A stretch of DNA of 64,000 nucleotides from CBDFKK01 sp965248815. GTDB taxonomy: Bacteria > Pseudomonadota > Alphaproteobacteria > SMXP01. The notes beneath the pieces are model-generated. The model saw only the letters and a program-made list of their open reading frames with translations. It was not told the DNA's origin and did not search any database. This document shows positions 40,596-49,828 of the stretch, piece by piece. The stretch's first letter is position 1. Every line of letters begins with the position of its first letter. The stretch is taken from contig CBDFKK010000005.1 of NCBI GenBank assembly GCA_965248815.1, positions 1-64,000 on the forward strand, in the 5' to 3' direction. The translations under genes were made by a program, and so were the position numbers.

Positions 40596-42521
40596 TTAGT
40601 TTGGCAAAGCATACGCAATCAGTGCGTCACCCAAATTGTCTGATATTCGAGATGTGCCGCCTGTGGCGATGACAATGTATTGCCTGCCATCATTCATGTA
40701 GGTCATGGGAACGGACGTCCCTTGATGAGGAAGATTGGTTTGCCATAGTTCATCACCGGTCGTGAGGTCGAGGGCGCGAAACTTGTCGTCCATGGTCGCC
40801 GCGATAAAGATCAACCCGCCACCGGTAATGATCGGCCCTCCGATGCTGGGTGAGCCCCAGCCGAAGCTCGCCGGTGTTGTCAGGCCAAAGCGTTTTATTT
40901 GGCCTAGAGCAATTTCCCACACGAGCTCGCCCGTCGCCATGTCGATTGCCGAGAGCGTGCCCCATGGTGTGGGTGTGCATGGAATGCCAAAGGGCGACAT
41001 AAAGATTTCGCCGACCGCGGCATAAGGCACGCCTTTAAGCGGACGAGTCATGAAATCTTTGAGTGCAAACTCGTCGTCGGTCTTATCTCCTTTGGGAACT
41101 AATTGAAGCCGGGTCGCGAGATTCTCTGCTCGAATGATCAGCAAGTTTGATTTGGGATCGAATGCGGCACCTCCCCAATTGCCTCCGCCCAAAGCCGACG
41201 GGAATAACAAAGCCTCGCGCAGGTCGGGCGGTGTATAGAGACCCTCATAGCGCATTTTGTCGAATTCGGCCTGGCACCAGCTTTTGTCAAACATGGTCAA
41301 CCCGAAAAGATCATCGCGGTCGATGGTCTGCCGAGCAAAGGGTACGGGCTTAGTCGGTACGGGCTGCGTTGGAGCGGCTGCATCTTCGGGAATATTCGTC
41401 TCAGGCACGTTCATTTCGTCAATGGGCCAAATCGGCTCACCGGTCTCCCGATCGAAGACGAACAGCCAGCCCATTTTGGTTTGCAGAATGGCGACTTCGC
41501 GCGGCGCGCCATCGACACTCATGGTGACGAGTAGGGGATGGCCAACCAGATCATAGTCATACAAATCGTGACGCACGGTCTGATAAGACCAGGCGATCTC
41601 ACCTGTTCGCCCCTTAATGGCGACAAGGGCGTCGGACAGGGGAATGGGAAATCGACGTGCGCCGCCGTAATAATCCGTAGACGGACTGGTCGTCGGCAGA
41701 AAAACTAGTCCTCGCCTCGAATCTACGCTCATGGTCGACCACATATTAGCAGCGCCAGTTTGATCGCGGCGATCCGAAGGGATGGGATTGAATTCCCACT
41801 TGAGTTCGCCTGTGCGCACATCAAAGCCGCGGACGAAACCGTCATTGGCATTTTGAATGCCGTCATTGGACGCGCGCGCGCCGACAACCACGTTGCCCAC
41901 AATTGCTGGCGGCGAGGGCATGGCAAAAAAGCCTTCACCGAATGACTCGAAATCGCGATTGGTAATACGCCCGGGGTGGCCGCGCGCCGCGCCAAAGTCT
42001 GCGCAAGCCTGGCCCGTATTCGCATCGATGGCCCAAAGATTGCCGCCGGCGTCACCCTTGAAGATCCGTTTTTGACAGGGGCCATCAGCACTCGGTAGTG
42101 ACGTTTCCCAAAAGGCGACGCCCCGGCAAGTGCCCATCAAGCGATCGCCGTCGATCAGGGGTGTACCGCTCTCGGGGTCGGGCTCATGGGGATCGAACAC
42201 CCAAACTTCGTCCCCGGTTGTTGGGTCAAGCGCGAACACGCGGTTAAACGGCGTGCAATAATAAAGCAGGCCGTTGGTCATGATCGGCACCACTTGCAGC
42301 GATGTGCCAAAGGGGTTGGGTTTCAAATCACCCGACCTGTGAGTCCACGCGACTTCGAGATCGGCGACATTCTCCGCGGTTACCTGATCGAGCGTCGAAT
42401 ATTGGCTGCCGCCGGGATCGTTGCCGAAGTTCGGCCAGTCATTGGCAGCAGTCTCCTTCTGCGCGAGAACTGAAGATGCGGCAACGGCCGAAATTGCCAA
42501 AGAAAAAAACAGTGCCTTCAT
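40596..42521 (-). CDS. PQQ-dependent dehydrogenase (quinoprotein glucose dehydrogenase-like)
   Basis: A 641-residue periplasmic quinoprotein. A signal peptide (MKALFFSLAISAVAASSVLA) precedes eight-bladed propeller repeats: DWPNFGNDPGGSQYSTLDQV at the start, VFALDPTTGDEVWVFDPH, LWAIDANTGQACADFG, and FRALDLTTGDELWQTNLP near the end. It oxidises an alcohol or sugar in the periplasm and feeds electrons into the respiratory chain. There are no N-terminal membrane helices and no C-terminal cytochrome domain, so it is the soluble form. GAGGGGG precedes the ATG. A fragment of a paralogue lies at 60570-60727. Confidence 0.93.
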   Translation of the reverse strand: MKALFFSLAISAVAASSVLAQKETAANDWPNFGNDPGGSQYSTLDQVTAENVADLEVAWTHRSGDLKPNPFGTSLQVVPIMTNGLLYYCTPFNRVFALDPTTGDEVWVFDPHEPDPESGTPLIDGDRLMGTCRGVAFWETSLPSADGPCQKRIFKGDAGGNLWAIDANTGQACADFGAARGHPGRITNRDFESFGEGFFAMPSPPAIVGNVVVGARASNDGIQNANDGFVRGFDVRTGELKWEFNPIPSDRRDQTGAANMWSTMSVDSRRGLVFLPTTSPSTDYYGGARRFPIPLSDALVAIKGRTGEIAWSYQTVRHDLYDYDLVGHPLLVTMSVDGAPREVAILQTKMGWLFVFDRETGEPIWPIDEMNVPETNIPEDAAAPTQPVPTKPVPFARQTIDRDDLFGLTMFDKSWCQAEFDKMRYEGLYTPPDLREALLFPSALGGGNWGGAAFDPKSNLLIIRAENLATRLQLVPKGDKTDDEFALKDFMTRPLKGVPYAAVGEIFMSPFGIPCTPTPWGTLSAIDMATGELVWEIALGQIKRFGLTTPASFGWGSPSIGGPIITGGGLIFIAATMDDKFRALDLTTGDELWQTNLPHQGTSVPMTYMNDGRQYIVIATGGTSRISDNLGDALIAYALPN

Positions 42522-42589
42522 TTTACCCCCTCACGGATCTCATATTAGTCGATCCAGTCGCGAATAGAGCAATGCGCATGTCCTCGGCA

Positions 42590-43942
42590 TTACTCCTGCG
42601 CGAGGTTTGTCACGCTTTTACGATAGGGACGCAAGCTGAGAAAGATAAAACCGATGGCCAAGACGTCCGCCGCGGCGGCAACCACGACCATAGAATATCC
42701 CACTGCCATGTCATCGGCGAAAACGTAATCGGTTACAAGGGCCACCGCGAAAGGTCCCGCCCCAACACCGATTAGATTGACAAAAAAGTAGAGCAGCGCC
42801 GATGCTTGCCCGCGCATTTGATTGGGTGTCATGTCTTGAATGGCTGACACGGTGGGAGCCGCCGTCATCGCGCCCAAAAAGGCGAAAAAGAAAAAGAAGA
42901 ACATGACACCGCCCACTGTCGGCATTAACGGACCCAACACATGCGGCACCGGTAAAAGCAGACCGCCCAGCAAGAGAACTCGGACTTTTGCAATCCGGTC
43001 GCTGCGGCGCTGCAACCAGTCCGCCAAAGCGCCGCCAAAGACAGCGCCCAGGGTTGCGCCGAACAAGTTGACCGTGCCCATGAGATAGCCAGCCTCGGCT
43101 GCCGATAGACCAAAAGTGCGGATCAGAAGCGTCGGAGTCCAGGCGAGGAACCCGGTGGCCGCGGCGACGAGCAAAGTATAGCCGGCGAAAATCGTGGCAT
43201 AAGTTTGCGAATTGTTCCGAAAGAAGATGACTACTTCGCGCAGCGGATATCCCACGGCCAAATCGCTTTCCGTGCGTGCCGCAAAACGCTCGTCTCGGCG
43301 ACGGGGTTCCTTCATGCTCATTAAAAGTAACGCCACGGGAATGCCTGCCAAGCCAGCGAAAAAGAAAACCATTTGCCACGGGCGAACGGTTCCGATGAAT
43401 GGCAAGGCCAGGTCGCCTATTGAGTTTGCAATTTCAATGACCGCGCCCCCGGCAATCAAGCCCAAACCTACGCCTGCCGGGATCCCGGCGACAAAGACGC
43501 CCATGGGCAGTGCCAGCTTGTGAGGCGGAAAATAGTCGCTGATCATAGAATAGGCCGACGGGTTCAAGGTCGCTTCGCCCACCCCAACACCCATCCGTGC
43601 CAAGAACAGTTGCCAAAAGTTTTTTGCCAGACCGCATGTGGCCGTCAACAGACTCCAAAGTGATAGCCCGATTATGATGATAGTCCGCCGGCTTTTGGCA
43701 TCCGCCAATCGGGCGATGGGTAGGGCCATGCAGCTGTAAAATATCGCGAAAGCAAATCCATGAAGAAGACTGATGCCGGTGTCGCTGATTCCAAGATCGG
43801 CGCGGATCGGTTCGACCAAAAGTGTCAAGATTTGACGATCGATCAACGAGATAATGTTGGCGATGGCCAAGACCATGACCACGTACCAGGCATAGACCGG
43901 ATTAGGCCACGAGCTCGGAGGTCCGTCGCGGGTTGCGGCCAT
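42590..43942 (-). CDS. MFS transporter
   Basis: A 450-residue major-facilitator permease with about 12 transmembrane helices. The loop 2-3 signature appears as PIARLADAKSRRTIIIIGL and the N-terminal helix has IDRQILTLLVEPIRADLGISDTG (key part DRQILTLLVEPI). This type resembles the spinster/hexuronate-like carriers often found with aromatic or sterol catabolism genes. AAGGGAA precedes the ATG. It is downstream of nothing and divergent from the amidohydrolase, with 197 bp between. The substrate is unknown; the neighbouring PQQ dehydrogenase and amidohydrolase suggest a shared pathway. Confidence 0.9.
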   Translation of the reverse strand: MAATRDGPPSSWPNPVYAWYVVMVLAIANIISLIDRQILTLLVEPIRADLGISDTGISLLHGFAFAIFYSCMALPIARLADAKSRRTIIIIGLSLWSLLTATCGLAKNFWQLFLARMGVGVGEATLNPSAYSMISDYFPPHKLALPMGVFVAGIPAGVGLGLIAGGAVIEIANSIGDLALPFIGTVRPWQMVFFFAGLAGIPVALLLMSMKEPRRRDERFAARTESDLAVGYPLREVVIFFRNNSQTYATIFAGYTLLVAAATGFLAWTPTLLIRTFGLSAAEAGYLMGTVNLFGATLGAVFGGALADWLQRRSDRIAKVRVLLLGGLLLPVPHVLGPLMPTVGGVMFFFFFFAFLGAMTAAPTVSAIQDMTPNQMRGQASALLYFFVNLIGVGAGPFAVALVTDYVFADDMAVGYSMVVVAAAADVLAIGFIFLSLRPYRKSVTNLAQE

Positions 43943-44139
43943 GGGGATTCCCTTTTCTATGACGGGACACCTTACCTTGAATGCCGGTTCACAAAATTGG
44001 GGAAAATGCCGGGCAGCCGGTAGAGGCGAGGAGCTGGATCGCGTCGTTGCGAAGCGGTTCTATGTCCTTTGCGACCGTTCTTCTGATATGATGGGAGTGA
44101 GACGTTGGTCAAGCATTCGTGGTCATGTCGGAGGAACAT

Positions 44140-45207
44140 ATGGGCTTTATCGATGCGGATACTCATGTCTTGGAGACCGACGCGACGTGGTCATATCTTT
44201 CAGACGATCAGGTTCGGTTTCGACCCAACAAGCTTGACACGGACGGCGCTCAAACCGAGTGGCATGGCCTGACCCGTTTTTGGTACATTGAAGGTCAACT
44301 CGTGCCCCGGGGCCTCCAGAGATTGCATGTGGAAGGCATACCGGACGATGCCGTGCGCATGCTTGATGATGTGCCAGGCCGTGTGACCTGGATGGACCGC
44401 TTGGGCATTGAAACTCAGATCATCATTTCTAGTTTCTTTATCGTGACCGTGTTTGCCAACACGGACGCACAAATCGCGCTCGCCCGCTCCTACAATCGAT
44501 GGATGGCGGACTGCTGCAAACAGTTTCCCGGGCGTTTGCGTTGGTCGGTCGCCCTGCCACTGCGCGATATCGAAGCGTCCGTCGAAGAGATCCGTTTCGG
44601 CGTGGCCAACGGTGCGGCCTCGATTCTGATGCGAGCCCACGAAAACAAACGTCTTCTGTCTGATGAATATTTCTATCCCGTTTACGAAGAGGCAGAAAAA
44701 TTTAACCTCTCGGTGGGCGTTCACATCGGCAATACATTCGACCCGACCTATACCAAACTCAACGGCGTCATGTTCTCCGTCGCAGCCATGACAGGGGCTT
44801 TTGTCAACGTGTTTACAAGCGACCTTGGTAAACGATTTCCTGGATTGCGGTTTGGCTTTTTGGAGGCCGGGGCGGAGTGGTTGCCCTTTGCCATGCGGGC
44901 CATCTCCCGCGGAATCGACGGGGCGGCCAGGCGAGACGTGGAACTGGACGAGACACCTCTAGCCGGCACCAACCTTTACATTGCCTGCACTTATGAAGAG
45001 AACCTGCCACAGATCCTCAAATTTGCAGGGGAAGATAACTTAGTGCTGGGAACCGATTTCGGTCACTCGGATTTCGGCTTGGACCTTGAAGCCCACCGCG
45101 GGCTTCTTGCGCGCACGGACGTCGACCAACGCATCCTCCGCAAAATTGCCGATACCAATGGCCGTCGGCTTTACGGGATTGATCGCGCGATCGAAATCGC
45201 GGCGTAA
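44140..45207 (+). CDS. Amidohydrolase-2 family metal-dependent hydrolase/decarboxylase
   Basis: About 355 residues of the ACMSD-like amidohydrolase-2 family, a TIM barrel that decarboxylates or hydrolyses ring acids. DADTHV near the N-terminus supplies the Asp/His start, GVHIGN carries the next ligand, and GTDFGHSDFG the catalytic Asp near the end. GGAGGA lies 4 nt before the ATG at 44140, which gives MGFIDADTHVLE; ATG at 44125 and GTG at 44119 are alternatives. Catabolic decarboxylases of this group often sit with oxygenases, and two Rieske oxygenases lie 15 kb away in this window. Confidence 0.87.
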   Translation: MGFIDADTHVLETDATWSYLSDDQVRFRPNKLDTDGAQTEWHGLTRFWYIEGQLVPRGLQRLHVEGIPDDAVRMLDDVPGRVTWMDRLGIETQIIISSFFIVTVFANTDAQIALARSYNRWMADCCKQFPGRLRWSVALPLRDIEASVEEIRFGVANGAASILMRAHENKRLLSDEYFYPVYEEAEKFNLSVGVHIGNTFDPTYTKLNGVMFSVAAMTGAFVNVFTSDLGKRFPGLRFGFLEAGAEWLPFAMRAISRGIDGAARRDVELDETPLAGTNLYIACTYEENLPQILKFAGEDNLVLGTDFGHSDFGLDLEAHRGLLARTDVDQRILRKIADTNGRRLYGIDRAIEIAA

Positions 45208-45249
45208 CAAGATGTCTAATAGGAGTCCGCTTTCCAGATAAAAGCGGTC

Positions 45250-45528
45250 GTGGGCAACATCACTTCTAAAGGCAAGAAACGGCCCTTCTGCTTGCCTGAG
45301 ATAGACCTACTTTTCTTGGGAACAGCAGCAATGTTGGCATTACATAGCATGGATGTTGTTCGAGTTTCAGCAATCGTCTTGGTGTTAGTTGCTAGCTCTA
45401 ATTATTTTCTTAATACTAGGTTGTTTGGAATATGTAGCCGCTTCTTCCTCCGTCGTCCTGATGTTCATTACCGATTCCCATCAGGGCGGGTAGCACTTTA
45501 TTGCAAGAAGTGTCAGATGAAGTTGTGA
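45250..45528 (+). CDS. Possible small membrane protein (uncertain)
   Basis: An open frame of 92 residues from a GTG, with a hydrophobic stretch (LLFLGTAAMLAL and VSAIVLVLVASSNYFL) and a C-terminal CKKC pair. It is AT-richer than neighbours, has no clear ribosome-binding site and no family that I recognise. It may be a remnant. Confidence 0.3.
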   Translation: MGNITSKGKKRPFCLPEIDLLFLGTAAMLALHSMDVVRVSAIVLVLVASSNYFLNTRLFGICSRFFLRRPDVHYRFPSGRVALYCKKCQMKL

Positions 45529-45638
45529 CTACTTCAATTTATTTGCTGTATGAGAAGTGGCTCGGGAAATCTGCACAGTTGAGATAAGTGGAATTTTGGC
45601 CTGTAGGCGGCATGATCGCCGGCAACAGGAGATCCACT

Positions 45639-45950
45639 ATGGCAAGACGACCACGTCGCAATCATACACCTGCGTTCAAGTCGAAGGTGGCCCTTGCGGC
45701 CGTTCGCGGTGAGCAGACATTGGGAGAACTCGCTCAGCAGTTTGATGTTCATCCTAACCAGATCAAGCAATGGAAAGATCAGCTCCTTAAGGGTGCAGCG
45801 GGTGTTTTTGGGCGGGAGGGTAAATCACCGCTGCCTGCACCCCGTGTTGATGTGAAGAGGCTCCATGCCAAGATTGGGGAGCTGACGCTTGAGAATGATT
45901 TTTTAGGCGATGCGCTCACCAAGGCGGGATTGCCGAGCGCAAGAAAATGA
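45639..45950 (+). CDS. IS-B transposase OrfA, copy 3
   Basis: A 103-residue helix-turn-helix subunit, intact. It differs from the other copies by Lys in place of Glu in QLLEGAAG (QLLKGAAG here). Starts after AGGAG. Confidence 0.9.
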   Translation: MARRPRRNHTPAFKSKVALAAVRGEQTLGELAQQFDVHPNQIKQWKDQLLKGAAGVFGREGKSPLPAPRVDVKRLHAKIGELTLENDFLGDALTKAGLPSARK

Positions 45951-46777
45951 TCGACCGCAAACATAAACTCTCGCTCAGCCGTCAGGCCAAGGCGCTCAAG
46001 ATCAGCCGGGGCAGCGTCTATTATCAGCCCCGTCCCGTATCGGTCGGTGATCTGGCACTGATGCGCCGGATTGATGAATTGCATCTCGACTATCCCTTTG
46101 CAGGCAGCAGGATGCTGCAGGGACTATTGCTTGGTGAAGGATACAAGGTTGGCCGCCTGCACGTCACAACACTGATGAAGCGTATGGGGCTTGAGGCTAT
46201 TTATCGCCGCCCGAACACGTCCAAGCCTGCACCGGGCCACAAAATCTATCCCTATCTGTTGCGTAAGCTGCCGGTCACCCAACCCAATCAGGTCTGGGCG
46301 ATGGATATCACCTACATTCCAATGGCACGGGGCTTTGTTTATCTGGCCGCAGTGGTTGACTGGTTCAGCCGGCGTGTCCTGTCCTGGCGGCTCTCTATCA
46401 CACTGGAAGCAGACTTTTGCATTGAAGCCGTTGAAGAAGCACTGGCCCGTTACGGTAAGCCGGACATCTTCAACACCGATCAGGGCTCGCAGTTTACCTC
46501 CATCGCTTTCACACAAATCCTGAAGGATGCTGAAATCGCCATCAGCATGGATGGCAAGGGAGCGTGGCGGGACAATGTCTTTGTTGAACGGCTGTGGCGC
46601 ACGGTCAAATACGAGGAGGTCTATCTGCATGCCTATGGCAATGTTCCACAAGCCCGAGCCGCCCTCGGCAAATATTTGGTCTTTTATAACACCAAGAGAC
46701 CGCATTCATCGCTTGACCGCCAGACACCCGATCAGGCTTACTTCAACGTGCTGCAACCAATCCCGGTCGCGGCATAA
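45947..46777 (+). CDS. IS-B transposase OrfB (IS3 family, DDE), copy 3
   Basis: A 276-residue intact transposase with the triad motifs AMDITYI, FNTDQGSQF and FVERLWRTVKYEE. ATGA overlap with orfA. Same as copies 2 and 4. Confidence 0.93.
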   Translation: MIDRKHKLSLSRQAKALKISRGSVYYQPRPVSVGDLALMRRIDELHLDYPFAGSRMLQGLLLGEGYKVGRLHVTTLMKRMGLEAIYRRPNTSKPAPGHKIYPYLLRKLPVTQPNQVWAMDITYIPMARGFVYLAAVVDWFSRRVLSWRLSITLEADFCIEAVEEALARYGKPDIFNTDQGSQFTSIAFTQILKDAEIAISMDGKGAWRDNVFVERLWRTVKYEEVYLHAYGNVPQARAALGKYLVFYNTKRPHSSLDRQTPDQAYFNVLQPIPVAA

Positions 46778-47088
46778 CAGGGGCTGAAATCCACTTATCC
46801 GCAGTCCGAAAGTTGTTCAAACAAACCGAACCACCTCTGATCACGCCGGTAAGGCCCATAGCGATCATGCCGAGCGTACCGGGTTCTGGTAAATCATGTG
46901 CCATACCGATACTTGCCAAAGCCGGAGTCGAGCCAAGTGTTGCGAAAATTGCTACAGCTCCGGTACGATACCAATTCATTGTGATACTCATTTTAAGTTG
47001 TTCTCCATCACGTAATTTGTTTGCGATACAATCAATCATCGATTGCCATTGCAAATTATCGACGCAAATTATCGACATTTTGGCCGCT

Positions 47089-47274
47089 CTAATTGCGCCG
47101 TTTTAGTCGCGCGGCGATGATCCCGCCGGCAATACCCATTGCAATCATACCGACAGTGCCCGGCTCCGGCAGACTTTGAATTGGCGCGCAAACTGTGGCG
47201 GATGCAGAGGTCACGCTTACAGACGCCATGGCTGCGATAGCGAGCGCAGATTTTACTATTCGTGACGCTCTCGT
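47089..47274 (-). CDS. Tiny PEP-CTERM protein, start codon ACG or lost
   Basis: A 61-residue frame. The signal segment is KSALAIAAMASVSVTSASATV and the sorting end is LPEPGTVGMIAMGIAGG followed by IIAARLKRRN, so the three parts of an exosortase substrate are almost all there is of the protein. It is a tandem relative of the interrupted gene at 45534-46992. GGGAGGG lies upstream, but the codon at the expected start position (47272-47274) is ACG, and no ATG, GTG or TTG is in frame between the SD and the signal segment. It may start at ACG, or the start is mutated; an internal ATG is inside the signal peptide. Confidence 0.6.
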   Translation of the reverse strand, partial: TRASRIVKSALAIAAMASVSVTSASATVCAPIQSLPEPGTVGMIAMGIAGGIIAARLKRRN

Positions 47275-47552
47275 TGTTTCGGATTTCCCTCCCGACTCTT
47301 AATTTGTGTGCAAACTATAGACCAATAGTTGAGTCGTGGATATACGCAAAGAACGTTAATGCCAAACGCTCTTCAACTGCCTCGAGTGAACAGATTTAAG
47401 TAATCAGTCTAATGAAAGTGATGGACTGCAATTCGTGACCTATCGTTTGATTGGACGTTTAAGCAGCCGCAAGCATCGAACAACTTCCGGCACCTCTTTT
47501 CGCTTTGCGGTTGTAAAAAATTGGTTTTAACAATTGCAGGATAGTCGAGCGC

Positions 47553-48071
47553 TTAGTCCGGAATCGTCAGCGTGCGACTCTCTTGGGCATAAGGCTCAAA
47601 ACCCATGCGTTGATAAAGGGGTAGGGCCTTGGGATGATCGAGGGTGCAGGTCTCGATGGTCACTCGGTCGGGCTCTTGGGCCCAGATCAGGCGTATGATG
47701 CTCTGCAAGAAGAACGCACCGAACCCCTCACCGATAAATTCGGGTATGAGTCCAAAAAACGAAATATCCGCGCGTGGTCTATTGCGCCAATCGATTTCGC
47801 AAAATCCCGCCGGGACGCCGTCGACATAGAGGACAAAAATATCGACCTTGTCATGATGAATAATTGCGATCAGGTCTTCGTCGGACAGGATCTTCCGTGA
47901 GACCCACGAATAGGGATCACCTACGGTGTTGTATAGATAACGATAAAAATGAATGGTCGGCTTTTCCGCGCGCAAAATGGCAACCTTATGATGAGGCTGC
48001 ACCAGACTCGCAATCTTCGGTTCGTGAGTCATGTGCAAAAAGGTGACTGTGGTTTCGACCATTCTATTCAT
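47553..48071 (-). CDS. GNAT family N-acetyltransferase
   Basis: About 172 residues. The acetyl-CoA-binding segment is the GNAT motif A region DISFFGLIPEFIGEGFGAFFLQSII (key part LIPEFIGEGFGAFF), and motif B follows with TCTLDHPKALPLYQRMGFEPY, key part HPKALPLYQRMGF. The ATG at 48071 overlaps the stop of the rhodanese gene as ATGA, so the two are translationally coupled; the longer in-frame starts lie inside that gene. The substrate is unknown. Confidence 0.9.
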   Translation of the reverse strand: MNRMVETTVTFLHMTHEPKIASLVQPHHKVAILRAEKPTIHFYRYLYNTVGDPYSWVSRKILSDEDLIAIIHHDKVDIFVLYVDGVPAGFCEIDWRNRPRADISFFGLIPEFIGEGFGAFFLQSIIRLIWAQEPDRVTIETCTLDHPKALPLYQRMGFEPYAQESRTLTIPD

Positions 48072-48937
48072 TGAGCTTGTGATGCAGCTCCCGTTGCAAG
48101 CGGCAAGTCCGTGCGCGCGCCCCATTCGGCCCATGATGCATCATACATCGCCGCTTGACGGCAGCCCAAGAGCTCAAGGCCCAATTGAAGGATGGCCGCG
48201 GTCACGCCGGACCCGCAACTGGTAATGATCGGGCGCGAAAGGTCCACGCCCATGTTCTCGAACTGTGTCCTGAGAGTGTCGCCCCGTTTCATCGTGCCAT
48301 CCTCATTAAAGAGAGTGGCGTAGTGGACGTTCAAGCTTCCAGGGATCCGTCCGGGCCGCACGCCGGGTCGGGGCTCAGGTTCCGCGCCGGCATAGCGTCC
48401 CGGACCTCGCGCATCTACGACTTGCTCATCTTTGGTTTCTAAGTTGGCTGCAACGTCGTCGGTTGAGCGCAACAATAGTGTGTTAACGCGCGCGGTAAAG
48501 TGGCGCTCTTGGGGACGGACGTTACCGTCTTCCGTCGTCCGATTTTCGGCCGTCCATTTTGGAAAGCCACCATCCAGCACGGCTATATCCTCGTGCCCCA
48601 TAATGCGAAACATCCACCAGATCCGAGCGGCGCTGAAAATGCCCGCGCCGTCATAGACCACAATCCGGTTTCCGTCGCCGAGCCCGAGCTTTCTGACCTG
48701 AGCTGAAAATTGCGTGGCGTTCGGGAGCATGTGCGGTAGATCACGGCTCTGATCGCTGATGGCATCAATGTCGAAATAGACGGCGCCGGGAATGTGGGCC
48801 GCCAAATATTCGGCTTTGGGGTCGCGATGGGCATCGGGGAGGTACCACGAGCCGTCAACGACGCGAACGTCGGGCGCGGCCAAATGCTCGGCAAGCCAGT
48901 CCGTGCTAACAAGTGTTTGAGGGTCGCTATCGGGCAT
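48068..48937 (-). CDS. sseA: 3-mercaptopyruvate/thiosulfate sulfurtransferase
   Basis: A 289-residue two-domain rhodanese. The N-terminal inactive domain has VVDGSWYLPD and HIPGAVYFDIDAISD. The C-terminal domain has VVDARGPGRYAG and the active-site loop CGSGVTA, which is the mercaptopyruvate sulfurtransferase type rather than CRKGVTA of thiosulfate rhodaneses. Normal length. It is cotranscribed with the GNAT gene. Confidence 0.93.
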   Translation of the reverse strand: MPDSDPQTLVSTDWLAEHLAAPDVRVVDGSWYLPDAHRDPKAEYLAAHIPGAVYFDIDAISDQSRDLPHMLPNATQFSAQVRKLGLGDGNRIVVYDGAGIFSAARIWWMFRIMGHEDIAVLDGGFPKWTAENRTTEDGNVRPQERHFTARVNTLLLRSTDDVAANLETKDEQVVDARGPGRYAGAEPEPRPGVRPGRIPGSLNVHYATLFNEDGTMKRGDTLRTQFENMGVDLSRPIITSCGSGVTAAILQLGLELLGCRQAAMYDASWAEWGARTDLPLATGAASQAQ

Positions 48938-49000
48938 AGGGGCTCATCTTTTCTTTGGTTGTTTGTGACTGGATTACCCTAATCAGCGTGTTCGTCCTCT

Positions 49001-49633
49001 TCAAGACGGTGCTTGCCAGTCTGTGCGCAGCTGCTCCCGGTGGCGAGCGAGCCAATTCAAACAAACAAAGGCGGGCGCGACGTGAATGCGGCCGTCGTCG
49101 AGCGCGGCCATGGCATCGTCAAAGCTGACGGCTAAAGCTCGGATGTCCTCGTGCTCTGAGTCGAGCCAGTGAATACCGGATATATTGCTGGCGTCGGTCT
49201 GCGCACAGAACATGGTGACGCGTTCTGCAAAGATGCCCGGCGACATGAATATTTCGCCGATCTTAATCGGTTCGCTGAGTTCGCATCCGGATTCTTCCCG
49301 CGCTTCCCGTACGGCGACTTGTTCTGGTGTTTCGCCTTTGCCAACTCGCCCCGCGATGCATTCGACCAGCCAGGGCTTGATGCCGCGCGCATAAGACGAA
49401 ATACGAAACTGCTCCACCAGGATGACACAATCCAAGACGGAGTCGTAAGGCAAGACGACAATGGCATCGCCCGACTCACACAGTTCTCGTCTAACTTGCT
49501 CGCTCCAGCTTCCGTCGAAGCGCCGATGGCGCAAATTATAGGCACTGAGTTGTGCAAATCCTTTGTACACGACCTCATGGCTAATCTGTTCGACATCTGC
49601 TTTGCCCAGAGAAGTCGGCTCGAAAACTTTCAT
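49001..49633 (-). CDS. NUDIX hydrolase, ADP-ribose pyrophosphatase-like
   Basis: A 210-residue NUDIX enzyme. The Nudix box is present: GRVGKGETPEQVAVREAREE plus SG, matching GX5EX7REUXEEXGU. The upstream VLVEQFRISSYARG and downstream FMSPGIFAERVTMFCA are typical of ADP-ribose pyrophosphatases (NudF/TrgB type). It hydrolyses a nucleoside diphosphate linked to another group; ADP-ribose is the likely substrate. It is 63 bp upstream of the rhodanese gene and in the same direction. Confidence 0.9.
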   Translation of the reverse strand: MKVFEPTSLGKADVEQISHEVVYKGFAQLSAYNLRHRRFDGSWSEQVRRELCESGDAIVVLPYDSVLDCVILVEQFRISSYARGIKPWLVECIAGRVGKGETPEQVAVREAREESGCELSEPIKIGEIFMSPGIFAERVTMFCAQTDASNISGIHWLDSEHEDIRALAVSFDDAMAALDDGRIHVAPAFVCLNWLARHREQLRTDWQAPS

Positions 49634-49828
49634 GGTTAACTAAACCTTATTTGGAAAATGGAGCGGCGCGGCTTGCAGTACCGATCGTCATTGTTTTAAA
49701 CAACGTAAATTGATTTGCGCCAAACTCCTAGCAGGGTCACTCTTTGACCCCGAAATACGACGCGCGTCTTGTGACTTGAGGCAAGTTACGAGTCGTTAAC
49801 GAAGTAGGATTTGGGAAAGCTCACGTCG

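Larger units (their letters stand above)
45554..46837 (+). mobile_element. IS-B copy 3, complete, with TGA target duplication
   Basis: A 1284-bp element. The left terminus has a one-base change (GAAGTGGCTCGG), while the right is standard. A 3-bp direct repeat TGA flanks it exactly (45551-45553 and 46838-46840), which is normal for IS3 elements. This copy therefore appears to be a simple, recent insertion. Confidence 0.95.
45534..46992 (-). pseudogene. Small PEP-CTERM protein, interrupted by IS-B copy 3
   Basis: The ATG at 46992 opens a short exported protein with a signal peptide (WYRTGAVAIFATLGSTPALASIG) and the sorting motif LPEPGTLGMIAMGLTGV. After about 51 codons the IS-B terminus cuts it. 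Removing the 1284-bp element and one copy of the TGA duplication restores an uninterrupted frame that ends GVIIQQIN and a stop at 45534. The intact product would have about 58 residues. GGAGAA lies upstream of the ATG. Its tandem relative is at 47089-47274. Confidence 0.85.
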
